A DNA stretch of 29,291 nt from Chloroflexota bacterium. GTDB lineage: Bacteria; Chloroflexota; Dehalococcoidia; SM23-28-2; HRBIN24. The stretch is from positions 1 to 29,291 of the forward strand of contig JAUQPQ010000006.1 in the NCBI GenBank assembly GCA_030550295.1, read 5' to 3'. The position numbers and the translations under genes are program-made. Within the stretch, counting starts at the first letter, position 1, and each line of letters opens with the position of its first letter. Below, piece by piece: positions 6,494 through 13,904 of this stretch. A model generated the notes under the pieces. That model saw only the letters and a program-made list of their open reading frames with translations. It was not told where the DNA came from and did not search any database.

Positions 6494-8239
6494 ATGGCGC
6501 AGCTTGACCAACTGCCTAAGGAGGAGCGCCTTTACCGAATGCGGCACTCGGCTGCCCACGTCATGGCCGAGGCGGTCCTCAAGCTCTTCCCGGAGGCTAA
6601 ACTAGGCATCGGCCCACCTATTGACACAGGGTTCTATTATGATTTCGACCTTCCCCGTCCTCTCACCCCTGATGATCTGCCCCAGATCGAGGAGCTGATG
6701 AGGGAAAGGGTAGCTTCGGACGTTCCCTTCATTAGGGAAGAGGTAAGCAAAGGGGAGGCCCAACGCCTTTTCGCTGACCAGCCCTACAAGCTAGAGCTGA
6801 TTGAGGAGCTTCCTGGCGACACAGTGAGCCTTTACCGACATGGCGAGTTTGTAGACCTATGTCAGGGGCCCCATGTAGAACGTACAGGGCAGATCCCACC
6901 CTTTAAGCTCATCTCGGTGGCTGGGGCCTACTGGCGGGGAGACGAGTCACGTCCTATGCTCCAACGCATATACGGTGCCCTTTTCGAGACGGCGGAGGAA
7001 TTGGAGGCCCATCTTCGCCTCTTGGAGGAGGCGCAGCGGCGGGACCACCGTCGCCTGGGCCGGGAGCTAGACTTGTTCAGCTTCCACGAGGAGTATGGCC
7101 CTGGCCTAGTCTATTGGCATCCCAAAGGGGCTTTGGTGCGCGCCATTATAGAGGACTTCTGGCGGAAGGAGCACCTGAAAAGAGGTTACGAACTGGTCTA
7201 CACACCCCATATAGGTAAGGCGGCCCTATGGCACACTTCTGGTCACCTCGATTTCTACGCCGAGAACATGTATCCGCCTATGGACATCGACGGTCAGGTG
7301 TACTATCTCAAGCCCATGAATTGCCCCTTCCATATCCAGATCTACCGGTCGCGGGTACGGAGTTATCGGGAGCTGCCCATTCGCTTGGCAGAGCTGGGTA
7401 CCGTCTACAGGCTGGAGCGTTCTGGCGTTCTCCATGGGCTTTTGCGGGTGCGCGGCTTCACCCAGGACGATGCCCACATCTTCTGCCGCCCTGACCAGGT
7501 GCGAGAAGAGATAGAGGGGTGCCTGGACTTCATGCTCCTATTTTTCCAGGCGTTCGGTTTCCGTGATTTCCGGGTGTACCTGGCAGTAAGGGGGGACGAA
7601 GGCCATTACGCTGGCTCCCCTGAGGAGTGGGAGATGGCCCAAGAGGTGTTGAGGGAAGCGGTGGAGGCCCGTAACCTACCATACCTGCTGGACGTGGGTG
7701 GGGCCGTGTTCTATGGCCCCAAGATCGACGTGAAGTTGGTAGACGTGCTGGGACGCGAGTGGCAGTGTACCACCATCCAGTTCGATTTCAACCTACCCCA
7801 GCGCTTCGAACTCACCTACGTGGCCCCTGATGGTAGCCGCCAGCGCCCCTATATGATACATAGAGCTATGCTCGGCTCCATGGAGCGCTTCTTGGGTGTC
7901 CTCCTGGAGCACTACGGCGGCGCATTCCCCCTATGGCTGGCCCCCGTCCAGGCTATCGTTATACCCATCGCCGACCGCCATCTGGTGTATGCCCAGGAGG
8001 TCGCCCAACAGCTACGGGAGGCAGGCCTAAGGGTAGAGGTGGATGGAAGGCCGGAGCGGATGCAGGCGAAGATACGCGATGCCCAGCTCCAGAAGATCCC
8101 ATATATGCTTGTGGTAGGTGATAGGGAGATGCGCGAGGGCGCTGCTTCCGTACGCTTGCGTAGTGGCCAGGACTTGGGCCCCCTCCCCCTCACCGATATC
8201 GTCACTCGGCTCGTCGCCGAGGCGAGCCGCCGCCAGTAA
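6494..8239 (+). CDS. thrS: Threonyl-tRNA synthetase, form lacking the TGS domain
   Basis: Charges tRNA-Thr and edits mis-acylated serine. The 581-residue protein lacks the N-terminal TGS (N1) domain and starts directly with the N2 editing domain: H18/H22 (HSAAH), then C123 and H127 (DLCQGPHV). The absence is real, because an in-frame TAA lies two codons upstream of ATG 6494. The catalytic core has motif 2 (YRLERSGVLHGLLRVRGFTQ, from 305), zinc ligands C277 (MNCPFH), H328 (DDAHIF) and the histidine of PYMIHRAM, and motif 3 (GSMERFLGVLLEH). The anticodon-binding domain fills about 480-581. TGS-less ThrRS is known in several bacterial lineages. SD-like AAGGGAAG precedes the start. No T-box leader is present. 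Confidence 0.96.
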   Translation: MAQLDQLPKEERLYRMRHSAAHVMAEAVLKLFPEAKLGIGPPIDTGFYYDFDLPRPLTPDDLPQIEELMRERVASDVPFIREEVSKGEAQRLFADQPYKLELIEELPGDTVSLYRHGEFVDLCQGPHVERTGQIPPFKLISVAGAYWRGDESRPMLQRIYGALFETAEELEAHLRLLEEAQRRDHRRLGRELDLFSFHEEYGPGLVYWHPKGALVRAIIEDFWRKEHLKRGYELVYTPHIGKAALWHTSGHLDFYAENMYPPMDIDGQVYYLKPMNCPFHIQIYRSRVRSYRELPIRLAELGTVYRLERSGVLHGLLRVRGFTQDDAHIFCRPDQVREEIEGCLDFMLLFFQAFGFRDFRVYLAVRGDEGHYAGSPEEWEMAQEVLREAVEARNLPYLLDVGGAVFYGPKIDVKLVDVLGREWQCTTIQFDFNLPQRFELTYVAPDGSRQRPYMIHRAMLGSMERFLGVLLEHYGGAFPLWLAPVQAIVIPIADRHLVYAQEVAQQLREAGLRVEVDGRPERMQAKIRDAQLQKIPYMLVVGDREMREGAASVRLRSGQDLGPLPLTDIVTRLVAEASRRQ

Positions 8240-8295
8240 GTCCCCCGCCTTGCCACAGACGCCCTTATAGGCGAAACTTTTAGGGCGCATAGAAA

Positions 8296-9801
8296 ATGTT
8301 CCGCAAGGTCTTGGTGGCTAACAGGGGTGAGATAGCCCTAAGGGTAGTTCGGGCATGTCGCGAGCTGGGGATACGCTCCGTGGCCATATACTCTGAGGCC
8401 GACCGTAACGCCCTGCACGTGCGCCACGCCGACGAGGCCTATCTGGTAGGCCCTTCTCCGGCCAGAGAGAGCTACCTCAACATCCCACGCATCATCGAGT
8501 TGGCGCGGCGGGCGGGTGCTGATGCCATCCACCCTGGCTACGGCTTCCTCTCTGAGAACCCCGATTTCGCTCAGGCGTGTGAGGAGGCAGGGATCGCATT
8601 TATTGGACCTCCCCCCTCCATCATCAGGTCGATGGGCAACAAGCTGCGCGCCCGCCAAGTGATGAAAGAGGCGGGCATCCCTGTGGTGCCTGGGAGCCTG
8701 CACATGGAGCACTCCTTGGAGGAGGAAGCAAAGCGTATCGGCTTTCCCATAATGCTGAAAGCGGTGGCTGGGGGAGGAGGCAAGGGGATGCGCACCGTTT
8801 TCCGTCCCGAGGAGCTGCCGGCGGCTGTAGAGATGGCCAGGCGGGAGGCGGCCAGCGCCTTTGGTGACGAGGCCCTCTACCTGGAGAAGTTTTTGGAACC
8901 TGTCCGTCACCTGGAGGTCCAGCTGATAGCTGACGCTTATGGCAATGTAGTGGCCTTGGGCGAGAGGGAATGCTCCATCCAGCGCCGCCATCAGAAGATG
9001 ATAGAGGAGGCTCCATCTACGGCCCTAGATGAACGCCAGCGCATGGAGCTCATGGCGCTGGCGTCCCGGGCAGCGAAGGTGATCGGCTACCAGAATGTGG
9101 GCACTCTCGAGTTCTTGGTGGATGGAGACGGCCACTTCTACTTCTTGGAGATGAACACGCGCCTTCAGGTGGAGCATCCGGTGACGGAAGCAGTGACGGG
9201 GACGGACCTGGTGATGGACCAGATCCTAGTGGCAGCCAAAGAACGGCTTCCGTACTCTCAGGAGGACATCCGCATAACAGGATGGGCTATCGAGTGCCGC
9301 ATCGCAGCTGAGGACCCCTTTAACGTTTTCCTCCCCTCTACTGGCACCGTGCTGCGGCTAGATCTGCCTGGTGGCCCAGGGGTGCGGGTGGACAGCGCTA
9401 TTTATGAGGGGATGGAGGTAACCCATCACTACGATTCCCTCTTGGCCAAACTGGTCTGCTGGGGACGTCACCGGAAGGAGGCTATCGCCCGTATGCGACG
9501 GGCTCTAAGGGAGTTCAAGGTGGTGGGCATTAGCACCAACATACCCTTCCACCTGCAAGTGATGGAGGACCCCCACTTTGTAGCAGGTAGGGTAGATACC
9601 TCATACCTTGAGCGGAAGCGTCCAGTGCGCATCTCTGTTGAGGAAGAAGAAGAGGCGGCGGTGATTCTGGCTGCCCTTCTGGCCAGGGAGGCCCGTGTCA
9701 GGCCCCTCGCCTTCCCCCTCCCCACCAGCAGATGGCGCCTGAGGGCTCAGCGCTTCGGCTATGGCCTTTGGGAGCCTTGGCGATGGGCGAGAAGTACGTA
9801 G
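8296..9801 (+). CDS. accC: Biotin carboxylase subunit of an acyl-CoA (or pyruvate) carboxylase
   Basis: Carboxylates biotin on its carrier protein using ATP and bicarbonate. At 501 residues it is about 50 longer than a plain AccC. The biotin carboxylase core is complete: FRKVLVANRGEIALRV at the N-terminus, the glycine-rich ATP loop GGGGKGM (159-165), and EMNTRLQVEHPVTE (285-298) with catalytic Glu/Arg. The tail (about 450-501, ending near SRWRLRAQRFGYGLW) resembles the linker that leads into the BT/BCCP part of carboxylase alpha chains. This suggests a two-gene version of a PccA/MccA/PycA-like alpha subunit. Its end overlaps the biotin-carrier gene by 19 bases. No carboxyltransferase gene is in the window, so the substrate (acetyl-CoA, propionyl-CoA, pyruvate) stays open. 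Confidence 0.93.
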   Translation: MFRKVLVANRGEIALRVVRACRELGIRSVAIYSEADRNALHVRHADEAYLVGPSPARESYLNIPRIIELARRAGADAIHPGYGFLSENPDFAQACEEAGIAFIGPPPSIIRSMGNKLRARQVMKEAGIPVVPGSLHMEHSLEEEAKRIGFPIMLKAVAGGGGKGMRTVFRPEELPAAVEMARREAASAFGDEALYLEKFLEPVRHLEVQLIADAYGNVVALGERECSIQRRHQKMIEEAPSTALDERQRMELMALASRAAKVIGYQNVGTLEFLVDGDGHFYFLEMNTRLQVEHPVTEAVTGTDLVMDQILVAAKERLPYSQEDIRITGWAIECRIAAEDPFNVFLPSTGTVLRLDLPGGPGVRVDSAIYEGMEVTHHYDSLLAKLVCWGRHRKEAIARMRRALREFKVVGISTNIPFHLQVMEDPHFVAGRVDTSYLERKRPVRISVEEEEEAAVILAALLAREARVRPLAFPLPTSRWRLRAQRFGYGLWEPWRWARST

Positions 9802-10307
9802 TGAGACTGGGCCAAGACGTCTATCAGGTGGAGATAGGGGAGGCTGGTGGAGGGATCTTCAGGGTCTTCATAGAGGGTAAGGAGCATACGGTGCGTATGG
9901 AGCAGGTGAGCGCCCCCTCCCTCTTCCTTTTAGAGGTGGACAGTCGGCCCCTGGAGGCCTTTGTGGAAGGGCGTGCAGGGGGGTACGAGATCACCATCGG
10001 CTTCCACCGCTATGCTTTATTGGTGCGGGATGTCGCTCGCGGGCGTCCTCCCCCTCTTGTAGAACGTGAAGACTGGCAGCAAGTAGGGGAAGGGGAGTGG
10101 CTGGTGGTATCGCCCATGTCAGGAGTGGTGGTAGAGATAAGGGCTGGCAAGGGGCAAGTAATCCAGCAAGGAGATGTGCTGATGGTGATCGAGTCAATGA
10201 AGATGAATAATGAGCTGAGGGCCAAGTTTGGCGGTGCGGTGCGAGAGGTGTACGTGGAGGTAGGGCAGAGGGTAGAGGTGGGCCAGGCCCTCTTGCGCCT
10301 GGGCTAG
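9783..10307 (+). CDS. Biotin carboxyl carrier protein with BT-like N-terminal part
   Basis: From ATG 9783 the protein has 174 residues and overlaps the 3' end of accC by 19 bases. An earlier in-frame start at 9732 would add 17 residues that read as accC in another frame, so I prefer 9783. Residues 1-88 form strand-rich sequence (YVVRLGQDVYQVEIG, VFIEGKEHTVRM, YEITIGFHRYALLVRD), like the BT/linker domain of acyl-CoA carboxylase alpha chains. Residues 105-174 are a biotinyl domain with the attachment site ESMKMNNE; K140 is the predicted biotinylated lysine. It carries carboxybiotin between AccC and a carboxyltransferase encoded elsewhere. It ends 58 bases before the proposed infC start. Confidence 0.92.
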   Translation: MGEKYVVRLGQDVYQVEIGEAGGGIFRVFIEGKEHTVRMEQVSAPSLFLLEVDSRPLEAFVEGRAGGYEITIGFHRYALLVRDVARGRPPPLVEREDWQQVGEGEWLVVSPMSGVVVEIRAGKGQVIQQGDVLMVIESMKMNNELRAKFGGAVREVYVEVGQRVEVGQALLRLG

Positions 10308-10308
10308 C

Positions 10309-10338
10309 TTGTCCCTTTGCCCCACTTTATGTTATAGT
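10309..10338 (+). promoter_or_regulatory. Predicted extended -10 promoter of infC-rpmI-rplT
   Basis: TTGTCC (10309-10314), an 18-base spacer, then TATAGT (10333-10338), preceded by TG one base upstream (TGTTATAGT), an extended -10 pattern. Transcription would start near 10345. The first long in-frame near-cognate start for infC, TTG 10309, is the -35 box itself and so would not be in this transcript. Confidence 0.65.
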
Positions 10339-10365
10339 CGGCCCGATGAGAAAGGGGGGATAGCT

Positions 10366-10932
10366 ATACGGCGAGAGCTGGCTGTAAACGAGCGTATTAG
10401 GGCACGTGAGGTGCTCCTCATAGACCACGAAGGGAAAAACAGGGGTGTAGTGCCCTTACGTAATGCTTTGACCCTGGCCCGGGAGCAGGGCCTGGACTTA
10501 GTAGAAGTAGACCCTAGCGCTAACCCGCCTGTATGTCGCATACTGGACTACGGCAAGTGGAGGTACCAGCAAGAAAAGAAAGAGAGAGAATCGAAGAAGC
10601 GCCGCCACGCTGGGGAACTGCATGAGGTACGCCTCCGCCCCAACATCGGCGTGCATGATTTGAAGTTCAAGGTGCGCAACATGGAACGCCTACTTATGGA
10701 AGGGGGCAAGGTGCGGGTGGCGGTGCGTTTCCGCCGTGGACGGGAGATGGAACATACCGACAGGGGCTATCAACTACTAGACCAGGTGAAGGAGCTGCTC
10801 CAGGGGATAGGTGTGGTCGAGAGCCCACCTGCCATGGAGGGCCAGTTCCTCAGCATGATCTTAGCGCCTGACCGCAAAGGCATTGTGCAGCGTCAACTTC
10901 AGAAAGAGGAGGCCAAGAAGAGCGGTGTCTAA
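10366..10932 (+). CDS. infC: Translation initiation factor IF-3, probable ATA start
   Basis: Binds the 30S subunit and controls start-codon selection. The conserved N-domain begins RRELAVNERIRAREV, followed by VDPSANPPVCRILDYGKWRYQ, and the C-domain has KVRVAVRFRRGREM and ends after PAMEGQFLSMILAPD, so the gene is complete. There is no in-frame ATG or GTG upstream of the conserved part. ATA at 10366 has AAAGGGGGG (10351-10359) seven bases upstream, and gives 188 residues with the normal N-terminal length. ATA 10360 and the far TTG 10309 are poorer choices; the latter lies at the predicted -35. Use of ATT by infC for IF3 self-control is established in E. coli; ATA here is inferred. The end overlaps rpmI by 8 bases. 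Confidence 0.93.
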   Translation: MRRELAVNERIRAREVLLIDHEGKNRGVVPLRNALTLAREQGLDLVEVDPSANPPVCRILDYGKWRYQQEKKERESKKRRHAGELHEVRLRPNIGVHDLKFKVRNMERLLMEGGKVRVAVRFRRGREMEHTDRGYQLLDQVKELLQGIGVVESPPAMEGQFLSMILAPDRKGIVQRQLQKEEAKKSGV

Positions 10933-11137
10933 GCTCAAGAAGTACAAGCTCAAGACCCATTCTGGTGCCAAAGACCGATTCCATGTGACGGCCACGGGGA
11001 AATTTCTCCGGCGCAAAGGCCATGCCAGTCACTTGCACCGCAAGAAGCGTCCGGCCACCTTGCGCCAGATCTCCCAAAAACTTCCCGTTTCCAAGGCCGA
11101 TGCCCAGCGCTTACGTAGGCTCATGCCCTATGTGTGA
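10925..11137 (+). CDS. rpmI: 50S ribosomal protein L35
   Basis: A 70-residue ribosomal protein starting at GTG 10925, overlapping the infC 3' end by 8 bases with GAGGAGG upstream. From this start it reads MSKLKKYKLKTHSGAKDRF, matching the L35 signature KTHSGAKKRF, then VTATGKFLRRK, the conserved HLHRKK basic motif, and a C-terminal DAQRLRRLMPY. An in-frame ATG 42 bases upstream lies inside infC and would add a non-conserved tail. It belongs to the classical infC-rpmI-rplT operon. Confidence 0.96.
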   Translation: MSKLKKYKLKTHSGAKDRFHVTATGKFLRRKGHASHLHRKKRPATLRQISQKLPVSKADAQRLRRLMPYV

Positions 11138-11146
11138 GGTGGAGTC

Positions 11147-11515
11147 TTGGCCAGAGTAAAACGTGGAGTAACCAAAAGGCGTAGACACAAGAAGGTGCTG
11201 GCCCAGACGAAGGGCCATGCAGGAGCGAGGAGCCGTTCCTACAAGAGGGCCCGCGAATCCCTCCTACATGCCCTCTACTATGCCTACTGCCACCGGAGGG
11301 AGCGCAAGGCCGATTTCCGGGCCCTGTGGATAGCTCGCATCAATGCGGCGGCCCGGGCCCACGGCCTATCGTATAGTCGCTTTATCAACGGCCTGAAGCG
11401 GGCGGGTGTGGAGCTAGACCGCAAGGTGCTAGCTGACTTGGCAGTGGCAGACCCGCAGGCCTTCTCCCGGCTGGTGGAGCAGGCCAAAGCTGCCCTTAGC
11501 GCCCCTAGCCTCTAA
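11147..11515 (+). CDS. rplT: 50S ribosomal protein L20
   Basis: A 122-residue rRNA-binding protein required for early 50S assembly. TTG 11147 is the start, with GAGGTGGAG just upstream, giving MARVKRGVTKRRRHKKVLAQ. The basic N-terminal arm, GHAGARSRSYKRARESLLHALYYAY-type helix region and WIARINAAAR, LSYSRFINGLKRAG motifs are all typical. In several bacteria L20 represses its own operon through a leader structure; the leader here is too short (about 20 bases) to hold one. The last 11 bases overlap the 3' end of pheT on the other strand. Confidence 0.97.
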   Translation: MARVKRGVTKRRRHKKVLAQTKGHAGARSRSYKRARESLLHALYYAYCHRRERKADFRALWIARINAAARAHGLSYSRFINGLKRAGVELDRKVLADLAVADPQAFSRLVEQAKAALSAPSL

Positions 11516-13904
11516 GGACTGCCCCCAGCGCCTCTTGCAGTCGCCTGATTATCTTCTGTCGTTCCTGCGCCACCTCCTGCTCAGTGGGGGTGCGCTCCAG
11601 ATGTGAATAGGTGATGGCAAAGGCCAGGGACTTCTTTCCCGGAGGCACAGGGGGCCCTGTGTAGACATCGAAGAGGCGAGCCGAGGCCACAAGAGGTGAC
11701 TCTTCGATTATGAGTTGGGCCTGTTGGGCAGGCACATTTTCGCCCACTATTATGGCCAGATCCTCCCTTACCGGGGGGAAACGAGAGAAGGGTTGGTACT
11801 GCCTCGTGGGAGCCGTTTGAGGCAGTAGGCGCTCTAGGTCCAGCTCGAAGAAGAACACTGGGCCTTCCAGCTGGAAGTAAGTGCTCACCCGTGGGTGAAC
11901 CTGCCCCAAAAGGCCCACCTTCTCCTCCCCGACTATCACATAGGCAGTCTGGCCCTCCACAAAGATGGGATGCTGGGTAGGCTGGAAGATGGCGCACACT
12001 CTCAACCTGGCCAGGGCGCTCTCCAAGCACGTCTTCAAGTGGAAGAGGTCTGGATGGTGCTGCGTAGGCGTTCCCCACCGGTCGGGCTGGACACCAGCTA
12101 GGGCAGCAGCGGCCATCTCTACCTCTTGGGGCAAGTCGTCGGGGCGGGGCAGGAATACTCTGCCTACCTCAAAGAGGCCTAAAGTGATGGGGCGCACGCG
12201 CAGGTTGCGCGCCAACGTGCGCAAAAGGCCTACCCGAAGGGTAGTTCGCAAGTACTCAAGCTCGCGACTCATGGGGTTGGCCACCCGCATGGGGGGATGA
12301 GATGCTGCCTCCTCGGGCGAGAGGACGCGGTAGAGTGATTCCTGGTCTGTCAGGGTATAAGTGATGATCTCTTGGAGGCCGGAGGCTACCAAGGCATCGC
12401 GCATCTGCTCCCGCAGCTCCCTTAGGGGGTTAGGCTCCGCTGGTGGTATAGACCCACCCGTCAGAACAGTAGGGAGTCGATCGTAACCTAGGATGCGAGC
12501 TACCTCCTCGGCCACGTCATCAGGGATGCGGATGTCGGTACGCCAGTAGGGGACCCTGACCACAAAGATATCAGGAGGGGTCCACCGGCAGGAGAAGCCC
12601 AGGGAGGTCAACGTTTGGCGCACCTGGGCAGGGGGGATGTCCACACCCAGGATGGTGGTGAGGCGTCGCCGGCTGACGACGATGCGTGTCTCCTTTGTTC
12701 TCGTTGGGAAGACGTCGAGAAGGCCTTGGGCAACCTGGCCTCCGCACAGCTCCAGCAAGAGGCGCATGGCCCGGCGCGCGGCGTAGATGGGAAGGAGGGA
12801 GCTCAGCCCCTTCTCGAAGCGGAGACTTGCCTCGGTGCGGATCTTGAGGGCCTGGGCTGTGCGCCGGATGTTAGTGCCTAGAAAATTGGCTGACTCTAGC
12901 AGAACAGTGGTGGTGGAGGCATCCACCTCTGAGTTGGCACCCCCCATAACGCCAGCGAGCGCTACGGGACGTTGGCCATCGGCGATGATCAGCATATCAG
13001 GGGTGAGCTCTACCAGGGTGCCGTCCAAAAGCACCAGCTTCTCCCCTGGCCGGGCGGTCCTCACAACGATGCGGTGCCCTATGAGCTTATTGAAATCGAA
13101 GGCGTGGAGGGGCTGGCCCATCTCCAGCATGACGTAGTTAGTGACGTCTACCACGTTGTTGATAGGGCGCAAGCCAGCAGCCCGAAGCCTCTGCTGCATC
13201 CAAAGGGGGGAAGGCCTCACGGTAACTCCTTCTATAAGGCCCGCCACGTAACGAGGGCAGAGGCGCAACTCCTCCACTTCCACTGACGTCTTCTTCCTTA
13301 TAGGCTCCCCATCCTGGGGATACTCTAGGGGTGGCTCTCGGACCTTTTGCCCTGTAAGGGCCGCGATTTCTCTCGCAATCCCTAGCACTGACAAGGCGTC
13401 TGGGCGATGGGGCCTTATCTCTAGCTCCAGCACTGTATCCCCCAGGTACTGGGAAAGGGGAAGGCCCACTGGCGCATCAGGAGGCAACACGAATATGCCC
13501 GAATGGTCTTCTGATATACCTAGCTCCCTCTCGGAACAGATCATCCCGGGGGATTCTATCCCCCTGATAGTGGTGCGTCTCACCTCTGTGAGCTGACCAG
13601 AGTAGGGGTCTAGGACAGTCGCTCCTTCCAAGGCTAGGGCAACTTTCTGCCCTAAAGCCACGTTTGGGGCCCCACATACCACCCGAAGCCTGCGCTCTCC
13701 CAGCTCTACGGTGGCCAACAAGAGGCGGTCGGCATTAGGGTGGCGTTCCAGAGAGACGACCTGGCCAATGTAAACACCAGGCCACTCACCTGTACGCTCT
13801 ACGGATGCTACCTCCAAACCGGCATCGGTAAGATAGAGAGCTAGCTCTTCAAGGGGCAACGTTATGTCTACAAATTCCTTAAGCCAGCTAAGGGGGACTC
13901 GCAT
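11505..13904 (-). CDS. pheT: Phenylalanyl-tRNA synthetase beta subunit
   Basis: Partner of PheS in the (alpha-beta)2 PheRS, 799 residues, the full bacterial size. In order: N-terminal helix (MRVPLSWLKEFVD), an OB-fold tRNA-binding/EMAP-like domain (about 40-150, GQVVSLERHPNADRL and VVCGAPNV), the B3/B4 editing domain (RPINNVVDVTNYVMLEMGQP), B5 domain (about 405-480), the catalytic-like core, and a C-terminal FDX-ACB anticodon-binding domain (from about 700, SRFPPVREDLAIIV). The ATG overlaps the pheS stop (TAATG), so the two are translationally coupled in a balanced ratio. The 3' end overlaps rplT tail-to-tail by 11 bases, leaving no room for a separate terminator. Confidence 0.97.
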   Translation of the reverse strand: MRVPLSWLKEFVDITLPLEELALYLTDAGLEVASVERTGEWPGVYIGQVVSLERHPNADRLLLATVELGERRLRVVCGAPNVALGQKVALALEGATVLDPYSGQLTEVRRTTIRGIESPGMICSERELGISEDHSGIFVLPPDAPVGLPLSQYLGDTVLELEIRPHRPDALSVLGIAREIAALTGQKVREPPLEYPQDGEPIRKKTSVEVEELRLCPRYVAGLIEGVTVRPSPLWMQQRLRAAGLRPINNVVDVTNYVMLEMGQPLHAFDFNKLIGHRIVVRTARPGEKLVLLDGTLVELTPDMLIIADGQRPVALAGVMGGANSEVDASTTTVLLESANFLGTNIRRTAQALKIRTEASLRFEKGLSSLLPIYAARRAMRLLLELCGGQVAQGLLDVFPTRTKETRIVVSRRRLTTILGVDIPPAQVRQTLTSLGFSCRWTPPDIFVVRVPYWRTDIRIPDDVAEEVARILGYDRLPTVLTGGSIPPAEPNPLRELREQMRDALVASGLQEIITYTLTDQESLYRVLSPEEAASHPPMRVANPMSRELEYLRTTLRVGLLRTLARNLRVRPITLGLFEVGRVFLPRPDDLPQEVEMAAAALAGVQPDRWGTPTQHHPDLFHLKTCLESALARLRVCAIFQPTQHPIFVEGQTAYVIVGEEKVGLLGQVHPRVSTYFQLEGPVFFFELDLERLLPQTAPTRQYQPFSRFPPVREDLAIIVGENVPAQQAQLIIEESPLVASARLFDVYTGPPVPPGKKSLAFAITYSHLERTPTEQEVAQERQKIIRRLQEALGAVLRG

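Noticed and set aside
9732..9801. Possible -1 programmed frameshift joining accC to the biotin carrier gene
   Set aside because: The only slippery-looking run (CTTTGGG) is in the wrong phase relative to the accC codons, and ATG 9783 gives a normal start, so reinitiation is simpler.
10339..10366. L20-type autoregulatory leader before infC
   Set aside because: Only about 20 bases separate the predicted transcript start from the infC start, too short for the known L20 leader structures.
11516..11545. GACTGC/GCAGTC inverted repeat near the rplT-pheT junction as a terminator
   Set aside because: Only six base pairs, a 14-base loop and no T-tract; it also lies inside pheT coding sequence.
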